From the NCBI GenBank assembly GCA_900319235.1, contig ONNR01000013.1:1-64000 (forward strand): a DNA stretch of 64,000 nucleotides. The letters are read 5' to 3'. A program made the position numbers and the translations under genes. The DNA comes from an uncultured Prevotellaceae bacterium (GTDB taxonomy: Bacteria; Bacteroidota; Bacteroidia; Bacteroidales; UBA3663). A model generated the notes under the pieces. The model saw only the letters and a program-made list of their open reading frames with translations. It did not search any database and was not told where the DNA came from. Below are positions 22,273 to 30,083 of this stretch, piece by piece (position 1 is the first letter of the stretch; every line of letters begins with the position of its first letter).

Positions 22273-23376
22273 CTATAGATTTGCGATGAACCTCATCAAC
22301 TTGTCGTAAATCTTAGGCGTATTGTCGAGGATGAAGAGAATGGCCTTGGGATAGGCATTCTTTTCGAATACCGAGGCAAAATGGGCGATGGCTTCTTGGT
22401 TCTTTGCTTTTTCGAGCATCGTGTAGTATGCCATCAGGTTGGTGGTGATGGTCTGTACGGCCTCTCCCTTGATGTCGCCGGCTTCCAGATAGCGGAAGAT
22501 GCCGTCGTTGACGATGGCGAACTGATGCAACTTGTATTTGGCGAGCACGGCTTTGTATTTGTCGAAGTTGAGCAGCACCTCCATACCCGAAAGGACTTTG
22601 TTGCCCGTGATTGACCCGAAGAAACGGCTGGTGGCAGCAGGACCTACGATGCCTGCCACAAGTTTCTTGTGCAATTCGTTCAAATCCTCCTTGCCCAGGA
22701 GCACATCCGACACCTTCTTCCACGCACGACGGTCGGGTGTCTTGTCGAGGCCGGTGTCGATGCCGGCCTTCTGTCCTTCGTTGCCGTCGAGCCATACGCC
22801 TTCGTTCTGGATGAATGATACCACACGATAGTCGAGTCGTTCTTTTTCGGCCCAAAGCAGCCATTCGTTGATGGTGGGGCGGAAGTTGTAGATGTTGAAT
22901 CGAGAGACGAGAGCAGGGTCAAGGTCGGTCAACTGGTATTCCTCACCCGCATTGACTGCCGAGATGATGCGCGACCCTTCGGGCAGCAATCTGCCTGCCA
23001 ACTTGCGATTGAGCGCAAGGTCCATGATAGTCTGCAGCACTTCGGGACGGGCGCGGTTAAGTTCATCGAGGAACAGTACGATGGGTTCATCGTTGAGCGG
23101 CCACCAGTAAGGGGGAATGAATTCGGTGCGCACGAGGACCTTGTTACCGTTCTCCCCAGTTGAGAACTCAGCCTTCGATGGCAAACCAATCAGGTCGCCT
23201 GGATCAGACATTTGACCCAGAAAGAGGGCAACGACCTTCATACCCTTTGCCGAAAAATATTGCGTAAGGATCTCGCTTTTGCCGATGCCATGTCGACCCA
23301 CAAGCATGATGTTTTGTGTGGCGGGAGTCTGGTCGAGGATTTCAAGCAGGTCCTGTGTTGTGATGTTGATGCCCAT
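22273..23376 (-). CDS. MoxR-like AAA+ ATPase
   Basis: This 367-residue cytoplasmic AAA_5/MoxR-type ATPase has Walker A GRHGIGKSE (about residues 27-35), Walker B IVLFLDELNRA (about 98-108), sensor 1 in SAVNAGEEY and an arginine finger region DPALVSRF. MoxR proteins usually act as chaperones with a von Willebrand factor A protein encoded next door, but no VWA gene is in this window. The downstream neighbour is DUF3109. A full promoter (TTTG, 21 bp, TATCTTTG) precedes it. Confidence 0.85.
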   Translation of the reverse strand: MGINITTQDLLEILDQTPATQNIMLVGRHGIGKSEILTQYFSAKGMKVVALFLGQMSDPGDLIGLPSKAEFSTGENGNKVLVRTEFIPPYWWPLNDEPIVLFLDELNRARPEVLQTIMDLALNRKLAGRLLPEGSRIISAVNAGEEYQLTDLDPALVSRFNIYNFRPTINEWLLWAEKERLDYRVVSFIQNEGVWLDGNEGQKAGIDTGLDKTPDRRAWKKVSDVLLGKEDLNELHKKLVAGIVGPAATSRFFGSITGNKVLSGMEVLLNFDKYKAVLAKYKLHQFAIVNDGIFRYLEAGDIKGEAVQTITTNLMAYYTMLEKAKNQEAIAHFASVFEKNAYPKAILFILDNTPKIYDKLMRFIANL

Positions 23377-23441
23377 TATATTTATATATAAATAAAGGTG
23401 TAAATTGATGTTGTTTGTTATCTCCTATTCGAAAAGTGGTT

Positions 23442-23474
23442 GCAAAGATACGCCAATTTTTGCGAAAAAGCAAA
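23442..23474 (-). promoter_or_regulatory. Promoter of the MoxR-like gene
   Basis: On the minus strand TTTG (23474-23471), a 21-bp spacer and TATCTTTG (23449-23442) match both elements of the Bacteroidetes promoter. The leader to the start codon is about 60 nt. Confidence 0.75.
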
Positions 23475-23532
23475 TTATTGGACGCGAAAATATGTTTTAG
23501 GACATGTTTTCGTTAAAAAAACGGCAAATAAT

Positions 23533-23563
23533 TTTGAGTTTTCTTCGAAATATCATATCTTTG
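23533..23563 (+). promoter_or_regulatory. Promoter of dcuB
   Basis: TTTG (23533-23536), a 19-bp spacer and TATCTTTG (23556-23563) give a consensus Bacteroidetes promoter, with a leader of about 70 nt before the dcuB start. The 265-bp divergent spacer between moxR and dcuB holds these two promoters and nothing else that I recognise. Confidence 0.8.
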
Positions 23564-23641
23564 TACCCAACATTTTGCTATTTTTTTCAACAGCAATAAT
23601 TCTACGGTCTTAGATTTTTTACCTTAAAAATATTTGTTATT

Positions 23642-25015
23642 ATGTTCCTTATGATTCTTGAGCTGCTCATCGTATTGGGAGCGCTCTACGTTGGCTCACG
23701 TTACGGCAGCCTTGCCCTTGGTGCAATTTCCGGCATCGGCTTGGCAATTCTCGTTTTCGGCTTCCACCTGAAGCCAGGTACCCCACCCACTGATGTTATC
23801 TACATCATCATTGCAGCCGTAACCTGCGCCGGTATGCTGCAGGCTGCAGGTGGTATGGACTGGATGATCCAGATTGCAGAGAAGATGTTGCGCAAGCATC
23901 CAAACAACATCACCTTCCTTGCTCCTCTCTGTACTTTCTTCCTCACCGTGTTTGTAGGAACTGGCCACGTGGTTTACACGCTCATGCCAATTATCTGTGA
24001 CATCGCGCTCAAGAAAGGAATCCGTCCCGAACGTCCTTGCGGCGTTGCTTCTGTTGCCTCGCAGGTAGGTATCACTTGTTCACCTATTGCCGCTGCTGTT
24101 GTTTCATTCACTACCATTTCCGCAGCCAATGGCTTTGATATCAGCAACCTCCAGGTTATCGCCATCACCATTCCTGCATGTCTTTGCGGTTTGATGGCTG
24201 CTGCTGCTGCCAGCTACAAGCGTGGTCTCGACCTCGATAAGGATCCCGAGTTCCAGGCACGTTGTCAGGACCCCGAACTCTATCAGTACATGTATGGCAA
24301 CTCTGCCACCCTGCTCGACAAGGAGATTACTCCTGAGGCAAAGCGTTCGGTTTATATCTTCCTCCTCGCCCTCGGTGTTATCGTTCTCTTCTCTATCTGT
24401 CAGATTCTCGATTGCGATATCCGTCCTAATTTCGAGACCGGAAAGACCCTTGCTGACGGCACTGCCGAAGTAAAGCCATTGAAGATGAACCTCATTATCC
24501 AGATTGTCATGATTGCAGCTGCAGCATGTATGATCTTGTTTGCCAAGGCTAAGCCAAAGAAAGCAGTTTCAGGCGCTGTATGGCAGTCGGGTATGGTTGC
24601 AGTTGTCGCTATCTATGGTATCGCCTGGTTGGCTGATACATATTTCAGCAATTACATGACCGAGATGCAGGATGGTCTGCAGGGCATCGTTGCTGAGTAT
24701 CCTTGGGCCATCGCATTCGCATTCTTCGCTGTGTCGGTACTCATCAACTCTCAGGGCGCTGTCGTTGTTGCTATGCTTCCATTGGCATACTCTCTCGGCA
24801 TCGAAGGTCCAGTACTCCTTGGCTTGCTCCCATCGGTTTACGGATACTTCTTCATCCCCAACTATCCATCGGATATTGCTACCGTGAACTTCGACCGTTC
24901 GGGTACCACTGTCATCGGTAAGTACCTCTTGAACCACTCGTTCATGATGCCAGGTCTGATTTCAGTTATCGTTTCTTGTCTTGTAGGCTACGGCTTGATC
25001 ACCATCTTCTATTGA
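23642..25015 (+). CDS. dcuB: Anaerobic C4-dicarboxylate transporter (DcuA/DcuB family)
   Basis: This 457-residue inner-membrane carrier should exchange fumarate, malate or aspartate for succinate. Such exchange underlies fumarate respiration and succinate excretion in gut Bacteroidales. Motifs include GGMDWMIQIAEKMLRKHP near residue 75, FVGTGHVVYTLMPII near 105 and SQGAVVVAMLPLAYSLG near 375, with about ten to twelve hydrophobic helices. It has its own promoter and a strong terminator, so it is monocistronic. The neighbouring hemerythrin-LuxR regulator converges on it and is a candidate but unproven regulator. Confidence 0.95.
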   Translation: MFLMILELLIVLGALYVGSRYGSLALGAISGIGLAILVFGFHLKPGTPPTDVIYIIIAAVTCAGMLQAAGGMDWMIQIAEKMLRKHPNNITFLAPLCTFFLTVFVGTGHVVYTLMPIICDIALKKGIRPERPCGVASVASQVGITCSPIAAAVVSFTTISAANGFDISNLQVIAITIPACLCGLMAAAAASYKRGLDLDKDPEFQARCQDPELYQYMYGNSATLLDKEITPEAKRSVYIFLLALGVIVLFSICQILDCDIRPNFETGKTLADGTAEVKPLKMNLIIQIVMIAAAACMILFAKAKPKKAVSGAVWQSGMVAVVAIYGIAWLADTYFSNYMTEMQDGLQGIVAEYPWAIAFAFFAVSVLINSQGAVVVAMLPLAYSLGIEGPVLLGLLPSVYGYFFIPNYPSDIATVNFDRSGTTVIGKYLLNHSFMMPGLISVIVSCLVGYGLITIFY

Positions 25016-25033
25016 TTCGTGATATAATAAATA

Positions 25034-25066
25034 AAGCGTCGGGATTTGGTCCCGGCGCTTTTTTGT
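25034..25066 (+). terminator. Bidirectional terminator after dcuB
   Basis: AAGCGTCGGGA (25034-25044) pairs with TCCCGGCGCTT (25050-25060), one G-U pair, and is followed by TTTTTT. The opposite strand is also T-rich after the stem, so it may terminate the convergent regulator gene too. Confidence 0.95.
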
Positions 25067-25083
25067 TGGGCGGTTGTTCTTGA

Positions 25084-26061
25084 TCAGGAGTAAGGGAGAT
25101 CCTTGATGTCCTCGATTGACACGATGCCGTTCACGATGGCATAGATGACGAGACCGGCAGGGGAGTGGATGCCGAGTTTTCGTGCGATGTTGCGTCGATG
25201 AGTCAATACAGTGTGGATTGAGATGAAGAGTTGGTCGGCAATCTCCTTGTTGGTCTGGCCTTTCACTACACCTGTGATGATTTCCTTTTCACGGTCGCTG
25301 AGGGCGTCCTTCTCCTGAATGCTGTCGCTTGTGTTGTCGTCGACCTCTTCGTTGACATCGACTTGGCTTTCGAGGAGCGAGACGACAGGGATGAAGATGG
25401 TGTCTTCGAGTTGGGTGTGGCTGTTGAGGTCATTCTCAAATTCGAAGAGGTGGAGCAGTGCATCGTTGAGTTGCTCCTTGTGCGACGAGGTAGGACAGTA
25501 GCGGATGATGATGTTCTTCAGGTCGGACATCTTCTGTGCAATCAGTTTGTCGTGATCCTTGTGAACGCGGTCACTCTCGAAATTGGCAAGGCAGATGTCT
25601 GCCTTTCGTTTGCCCTGGAGCAGGCCTTCCACGTAGTTGAAGAAATGCTCCGATTCGTAGTTCTGGTGCTTGGCTATTTCTGCCACATAGTCGTCGAAGA
25701 ACTTGAGGATGAGGAAGCCAATCTCGTTGTTGGTCGAACAATCGACCGAATCGACAAATTCGCGGCGAATGCTCGGTAGCATGAAGTCGAGGAAGAAGTT
25801 GTGGCTATTCCGCAGGTAAGTCAGCAGACTGCCCACGTTTAGCGAAGTGAATTCGTCGAACGAGGGCTTGACGCCTTGACTGATGAAGTTGCACACGGCG
25901 ATGAATGTGTCGGTGTCAACATTATTTTCTTTGCATACTTGTTCCACACACTTGTCGCCGAATCCCAGTGCGATGCCGAATCGGCTAAGCACCTGCAGCA
26001 ACTTGAAGTCGTCGCTGATGAGTTCGGCCAATGAGTCGTTAGCCTTGTATTTGTGTCCCAT
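25084..26061 (-). CDS. RIC-like hemerythrin domain fused to LuxR-type HTH regulator
   Basis: This 325-residue protein joins a YtfE/ScdA-like di-iron domain to a LuxR-type DNA-binding domain. All six expected iron ligands appear at the right spacing: H87, H132 and E136 (HQNYE), H170 (KDHDK), H215 and E219 (HTQLE). The N-terminus (11-60) resembles the ScdA_N/DUF542 domain, but its cysteine pair is replaced (GIALGFGDK). After an acidic linker (235-250) comes the HTH (252-315: LSDREKEIITGVVKGQTNKEIADQLFIS, in two parts, then THRRNIARKLGI). A cytoplasmic regulator that senses nitric oxide, oxygen or iron-centre damage is inferred. It is translated 3 bp after the K+ channel stop codon and converges on dcuB. 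Confidence 0.88.
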   Translation of the reverse strand: MGHKYKANDSLAELISDDFKLLQVLSRFGIALGFGDKCVEQVCKENNVDTDTFIAVCNFISQGVKPSFDEFTSLNVGSLLTYLRNSHNFFLDFMLPSIRREFVDSVDCSTNNEIGFLILKFFDDYVAEIAKHQNYESEHFFNYVEGLLQGKRKADICLANFESDRVHKDHDKLIAQKMSDLKNIIIRYCPTSSHKEQLNDALLHLFEFENDLNSHTQLEDTIFIPVVSLLESQVDVNEEVDDNTSDSIQEKDALSDREKEIITGVVKGQTNKEIADQLFISIHTVLTHRRNIARKLGIHSPAGLVIYAIVNGIVSIEDIKDLPYS

Positions 26062-26064
26062 TCG

Positions 26065-26973
26065 TTATTGATTATTACTCTCTATTTCTTCTTTTTTGTT
26101 TTTTTCTTTGCTTACCTTTATCATTTCAGTAGTCTCTAAGTCAGAGCCGCAATACTTGCAGAACATGGCATCCTTGTCATGCCCGATTCTTCCACAATTG
26201 GGGCAGACGCGACGTATTTGCTTTTTGTTGTATTTGACTATCTCTGAGGTAACGATGGCAGGGGGCACGGCCATCGTCGTATAACCCAGGAGCATAACAA
26301 TGGTGCTGAAGAATCGTCCCATACTGGTCACCGGAGTGATGTCGCCATATCCTACTGTGGTCATGGTCACTACTGCCCAATAGATGCTCGTGGGAATGTC
26401 GGTGAATTGCGAGCCTGGCACTCCACTCTCTACCATAAACATCACCGTGCCCAGGCATATCACCACAATCACCACAAAGAGGAAGAAGATGACCATCTTG
26501 TGAAGCGAGTCCTTGATAGACTTGAGCAGAAGATGTCCTTCTTCGAGGAATGAGAACAGTTTGAAGATGCGGAACACACGGATCAGTCGGAATGATCGGA
26601 GCATGAGCATATAGCGCGCGCCATGAAGAAAGAATCCCAGGTACATCGGAAGGATGGACAGCAGGTCGATGATTCCGAAGAAACTGAGCGCATAGGCACG
26701 AGGCTTGGGAGAACAATAAAGTCGAACCAAATACTCAATCGTGAAGAATGCGGTGAGCAGATATTCCAGCACAACAAAGGCCCCCATCACCCATGGATGG
26801 TTGCGGAACAGGGAGTCGCACATCACAATGAAGATACTGAGAATGATGGCGATGATCAGAACGACATCAAATTTCTTGCCAACTTCAGTTTCGCTGCCGA
26901 AGACAATCTTGTATAGCTTGTCCTTCAGCTCCTGATTAGCCATTAGGTTGTTCCATCGTTGTTTCAGTGTCAT
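26065..26973 (-). CDS. Voltage-gated-type K+ channel with C-terminal zinc ribbon
   Basis: This 302-residue channel has a voltage-sensor-like region with an arginine-rich S4 (RSFRLIRVFRIFKLF), a pore loop with the K+ selectivity filter TVGYGD, and a final membrane helix. The cytoplasmic tail holds two CxxC pairs (CPNCG...CKYCG), a zinc ribbon. I start it at 26973 (MTLKQRWNNLM): the -7 element lies between this Met and the upstream in-frame Met at 27027, so the longer start would not be transcribed. It is cotranscribed with the hemerythrin-LuxR gene, suggesting that membrane potential and redox control are linked here. Confidence 0.92.
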   Translation of the reverse strand: MTLKQRWNNLMANQELKDKLYKIVFGSETEVGKKFDVVLIIAIILSIFIVMCDSLFRNHPWVMGAFVVLEYLLTAFFTIEYLVRLYCSPKPRAYALSFFGIIDLLSILPMYLGFFLHGARYMLMLRSFRLIRVFRIFKLFSFLEEGHLLLKSIKDSLHKMVIFFLFVVIVVICLGTVMFMVESGVPGSQFTDIPTSIYWAVVTMTTVGYGDITPVTSMGRFFSTIVMLLGYTTMAVPPAIVTSEIVKYNKKQIRRVCPNCGRIGHDKDAMFCKYCGSDLETTEMIKVSKEKNKKEEIESNNQ

Positions 26974-26993
26974 ATTGTCAAGTATTGTTGACG

Positions 26994-27001
26994 CAAAGAT
27001 A
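26994..27001 (-). promoter_or_regulatory. -7 promoter element TATCTTTG
   Basis: TATCTTTG on the minus strand lies 20 bp before the chosen K+ channel start codon and fixes that start. No TTTG is found at the exact -33 spacing; the nearest is 23 bp upstream. Confidence 0.65.
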
Positions 27002-27096
27002 GGGGTTTTTGCAATATGATGGTGCAAAAATCATATAAAAATGCCCAAAATCTATAGAAATTCGCAGTTTTTGCATTATTGTGTTTGTTTTTTTGC

Positions 27097-27104
27097 TATC
27101 TTTG
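27097..27104 (+). promoter_or_regulatory. -7 promoter element TATCTTTG
   Basis: TATCTTTG on the plus strand lies 48 bp upstream of the DASS transporter start at 27153. It also shows that the longer reading frame from 27081 cannot be used. A TTTG 23 bp further upstream is a loose -33 candidate. Confidence 0.65.
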
Positions 27105-27152
27105 CAACCACAAATCAATACTTTAGCACAACACATTTCAATTAAAAAAATC

Positions 27153-28673
27153 ATGTCTGTACTCAACGTCCTCGTGCGTCGCTACAGGAATCTCCGTAAC
27201 CCAGCCAACCTCAAGACGGTGTTGGGTGGTTTCTTGGCGCTCATTGCCTATTTCGGCGTTTTGTTTATGGACCCTGCTGTCTATGGTCTTCCCAACCTTA
27301 CTGCAGTAGAGGTTCGTGTCGTGGCAATCTTCCTAACCGCTGCCATCCTCTGGTTATCGGAAGCTATTCCTACGTGGTGTACTTCGGTGCTCATCATCGT
27401 TGTGATGCTGCTCACCGTTTCTGACTCCTCTCTATGGTTCATGAAGGTCGCTACAGCGAAGGACCCCATCGAGATACAGCAGCAATATGGTCTGGGCATC
27501 GACTATAAGGCCATTATGGCAACTTTTGCCGATCCTGTTGTCATGCTCTTCATGGGCGGTTTCGTTCTCGCCATTGCTGTTGAGAAGGTCGGACTTGACG
27601 TATTCATGGCCAAGGCACTGCTGAAGCCCTTCGGATCTCGTCCTTCATCCGTGCTGGCAGGCTTCATCCTGGTCACCGCGCTTTTCTCGGCTTTCATCTC
27701 CAATACCGCTACGGCTGCCATGATGCTTGCGTTCCTGGCTCCAGTGTTGCGTTCGTTGCCTGGCACCAGCAAGGGTAAGGTTGCGCTCGCCATGGCCATC
27801 CCGCTTGGCGCAAATATCGGTGGTATCGCTACGCCTATCGGAACACCACCGAATGGTGTCGCCATGAAGTACCTTAACGATCCCGGAACGCTCGATATGC
27901 TGCGTGAGGCAGGTCAGGAGGCTCATGAGGTGACGTTCGGTCAATGGTGTACTGCGATGATTCCCGTGACCTTGATTACTCTCTTCATCGGATGGGTTGT
28001 GCTTCAGATTATGTTCCCCTTCCAGAAGGGCGAACGCATCGAGATCAAGATCCAGGGTGGTTTGCGCAAGGGATATAAGACCTGGATGGTTGCCATCACT
28101 TTTGCCCTGACCATCATCCTTTGGTTCACGGGCGAATGGAACCACCTCAACGCTAATGTCGTGGCATTGGTACCTATCTGCTGTCTCTGCTTGACGGGTA
28201 TCCTGCACAAGCGTGACCTCGAGAAGATCAACTGGTCGGTGCTCTGGATGGTTGCAGGTGGCTTTGCCCTGGGTCTCGGCTTCAATAAGTCGGGTCTTGC
28301 CCACGACCTCGTCACTTCCATCCCATTCGGCTCGTGGTCGCCACTGGTAGTGCTCATCATCGCAGGTATCATCTGCTGGACACTCTCCAACTTCATTTCC
28401 AATTCGGCTACTGCAGCTCTTCTCATTCCAATCCTCTGCGCTGTCGGTGTGGGTATGGGTGACAAGCTTCTCGAAATCGGTGGCCTCCGTTGCCTCCTCT
28501 TCGGTACAGCCATGGCTGCATCACTTGCTATGACGCTTCCTATTTCGACACCTCCGAATGCTATCGCTTCTTCGACAGGCATCATCAATACGTCCGATAT
28601 GGCGAAATCCGGTCTCACTATCGGTATCCTGGGTGGTATCGTAGGTTACCTGCTCCTGATTTTCTTAGGTTAA
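27153..28673 (+). CDS. DASS-family (SLC13) sodium:dicarboxylate/anion symporter
   Basis: This 506-residue carrier is in the divalent anion:Na+ symporter family (CitT/SdcS/NaDC-like). The Met at 27153 (MSVLNVLVRRYRNL) is chosen because the promoter lies downstream of the longer frame's start. Two family SNT motifs are visible: SAFISNTATAAMML (about residue 195) and SNFISNSATAALLI (about 425). The repeated proline-containing tips are GIATPIGTPPNGVA and ISTPPNAIA. Substrates are likely succinate, fumarate, malate or citrate. Together with dcuB 2 kb away it gives the cell two unrelated C4-dicarboxylate carriers in one neighbourhood. Confidence 0.93.
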   Translation: MSVLNVLVRRYRNLRNPANLKTVLGGFLALIAYFGVLFMDPAVYGLPNLTAVEVRVVAIFLTAAILWLSEAIPTWCTSVLIIVVMLLTVSDSSLWFMKVATAKDPIEIQQQYGLGIDYKAIMATFADPVVMLFMGGFVLAIAVEKVGLDVFMAKALLKPFGSRPSSVLAGFILVTALFSAFISNTATAAMMLAFLAPVLRSLPGTSKGKVALAMAIPLGANIGGIATPIGTPPNGVAMKYLNDPGTLDMLREAGQEAHEVTFGQWCTAMIPVTLITLFIGWVVLQIMFPFQKGERIEIKIQGGLRKGYKTWMVAITFALTIILWFTGEWNHLNANVVALVPICCLCLTGILHKRDLEKINWSVLWMVAGGFALGLGFNKSGLAHDLVTSIPFGSWSPLVVLIIAGIICWTLSNFISNSATAALLIPILCAVGVGMGDKLLEIGGLRCLLFGTAMAASLAMTLPISTPPNAIASSTGIINTSDMAKSGLTIGILGGIVGYLLLIFLG

Positions 28674-28695
28674 TCTTGACAAATCTTATAATACA

Positions 28696-28738
28696 ACGTC
28701 CGAATTCCTTCCCTCTCGAAGAAATTCGGACGTTTTTT
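28696..28738 (+). terminator. Terminator after the DASS transporter
   Basis: ACGTCCGAATT (28696-28706) pairs perfectly with AATTCGGACGT (28723-28733), followed by TTTTTT. The nine-unit 42-bp array begins 45 bp later. Confidence 0.93.
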
Positions 28739-28782
28739 GATGGATAGAGCAATAGTATTCGGAATTAATCTATCTTTTATGG

Positions 28783-29152
28783 GAGCATACAGATTTGGCT
28801 AACGAAAACTGTATGCCGCGGTTGGAGCATACGGATTTGGCAAACGAAATCTTTATGCCGCAGTTGGAGCATACAGATTTGGTAGATGAAATCTTTATGC
28901 CACGGTTGGAGCATACAGATTTGGTGGATGAAAACTGTATGCCACGGTCGGAGCATACAGATTTGGTAGATGAAAACTGTATGCCGCGATGGGAGCATAC
29001 AGATTTGGTGGATGAAAACTGTATGCCAAGACTGGAGCATACAGATTTGGTAGTTGAAAACTGTATGCCGCGGTTAGAGCATACAGATTTGGTAGATGAA
29101 AACTGTATGCCGCGATTGGAGCATACAGATTTGATAAATGAAAACTGTATGC
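28783..29152. repeat. 42-bp tandem array 1, nine units with alternating inverted arms
   Basis: Nine units start exactly every 42 bp (28783, 28825, 28867, 28909, 28951, 28993, 29035, 29077, 29119) without a single indel. Each has a left arm GCATACAG and a right arm CTGTATGC. The arms are separated by 16 bp inside a unit and by 10 bp between units, so inverted-repeat centres fall every 21 bp. Arms are nearly invariant; unit 2 has GCATACGG, and units 2 and 3 have CTTTATGC. Most substitutions fall in the spacers. It lies between the DASS terminator and the convergent rhomboid gene, ending 8 bp after that gene's stop. Open frames on both strands are by-products of the period being a multiple of 3. 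Confidence 0.95.
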
Positions 29153-29159
29153 TGCTACA

Positions 29160-30080
29160 TCATTCCTTTTTCTTGCGTTTCGAGGCATCGAAGAGCATCT
29201 GTTTCTCTTCGGCAGTCAGTCCGTCGTAGCCATACTTTGAGATTTTATCGAGAATGGCATCGATCTGTTCTTCGTGGCTGCGGCGATCGGCATTGTAGTC
29301 CATATCGCGCTGCTTTTCGGTGCCGATGGGACCACGTCCGCCTCCGCGAGTGGCCTTCATCTTGGGTTTGCGGAAGTCCTCAATCCACTTGCCGATGCTG
29401 TCGATGAGTCTGGACGGCCAGGCGCAGATGTCGGTGCCGCGACGCTCCATCCAACCATACCACAAACCGAACAGAATGCCTCCGATGTGGCAGACTTGTC
29501 CGCCTGCATTGCTTCCATTGAAGCCCGTGAGCACAGTGAGTGCAAGAATCACGAGTGCAAGCCACTTCATCTTGACCCAAACGACTTTGACGAAAAGGTT
29601 AAGTCCTATGACCTGCTGAGATTGGTTCATACCGACGGCGACGATGAGGGCGCAGATGGCACCAGATGCCCCGACGACATAGGAATACATTCGTTCCAAC
29701 TGGAAATAGGGGAAGACATTGTAGCAAAACAGGAAGAAGAGACCTGCGAAGATGCCGCTGGTGAGGTAGAACGACAGCAACTGACGGCTGGTGTGGGTTC
29801 GGAGGAAGAACTGGCCGAACCACCACAACCAAAGCATATTGAAAATTATGTGGAACGGATCCTGACTAAGGTCTGCGTGGCAGAACATATAAGTGAGGAG
29901 CGTCCAGGGATGCATAAGGAAGTCGTTGAGGTTGGATGGCAGGGCAAGCCAATGTGTCCAGTTGTAGCCGCTCCAAACGAAGAGTACACCAACGAGTTTC
30001 CAAAGCTGTGTAAGCAGAAAGACCACTACGGTGATGTAGATGAGTTTGCCGTAGATGGGAAGAGTCTTGTATTTGATCAT
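29160..30080 (-). CDS. Rhomboid family intramembrane serine protease
   Basis: This 306-residue protein has six to seven membrane helices and cleaves transmembrane substrates within the bilayer. The catalytic serine is in VGASGAICAL and the catalytic histidine in CHIGGILFG. The cytosolic C-terminal extension (about 215-306) carries a conserved helical motif IDAILDKISKYGYDGLTAEE, seen in Bacteroidetes rhomboids. It is the second of two tandem rhomboid genes; 3 bp separate it from its upstream partner. Its 3' end abuts the 42-bp array and no classical terminator lies between them, so the array may be in its 3' untranslated region. Confidence 0.93.
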   Translation of the reverse strand: MIKYKTLPIYGKLIYITVVVFLLTQLWKLVGVLFVWSGYNWTHWLALPSNLNDFLMHPWTLLTYMFCHADLSQDPFHIIFNMLWLWWFGQFFLRTHTSRQLLSFYLTSGIFAGLFFLFCYNVFPYFQLERMYSYVVGASGAICALIVAVGMNQSQQVIGLNLFVKVVWVKMKWLALVILALTVLTGFNGSNAGGQVCHIGGILFGLWYGWMERRGTDICAWPSRLIDSIGKWIEDFRKPKMKATRGGGRGPIGTEKQRDMDYNADRRSHEEQIDAILDKISKYGYDGLTAEEKQMLFDASKRKKKE

Positions 30081-30083
30081 AAA

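Noticed and set aside
26974..27027. Longer N-terminus for the K+ channel
   Set aside because: The -7 element TATCTTTG at 26994-27001 lies within this extension, so the upstream start would precede the transcription start.
28783..29152. CRISPR array
   Set aside because: Spacers between arms are themselves repeats and are not unique, the period is exactly constant, and no cas gene is in the window. The same holds for the array at 55.6 kb.
28777..29229. Open reading frames on both strands across array 1, encoding 14-residue repeats
   Set aside because: A 42-bp period is a multiple of 3, so frames stay open automatically. The frames lack ribosome-binding sites, run into the rhomboid gene, and substitutions do not favour synonymous positions.
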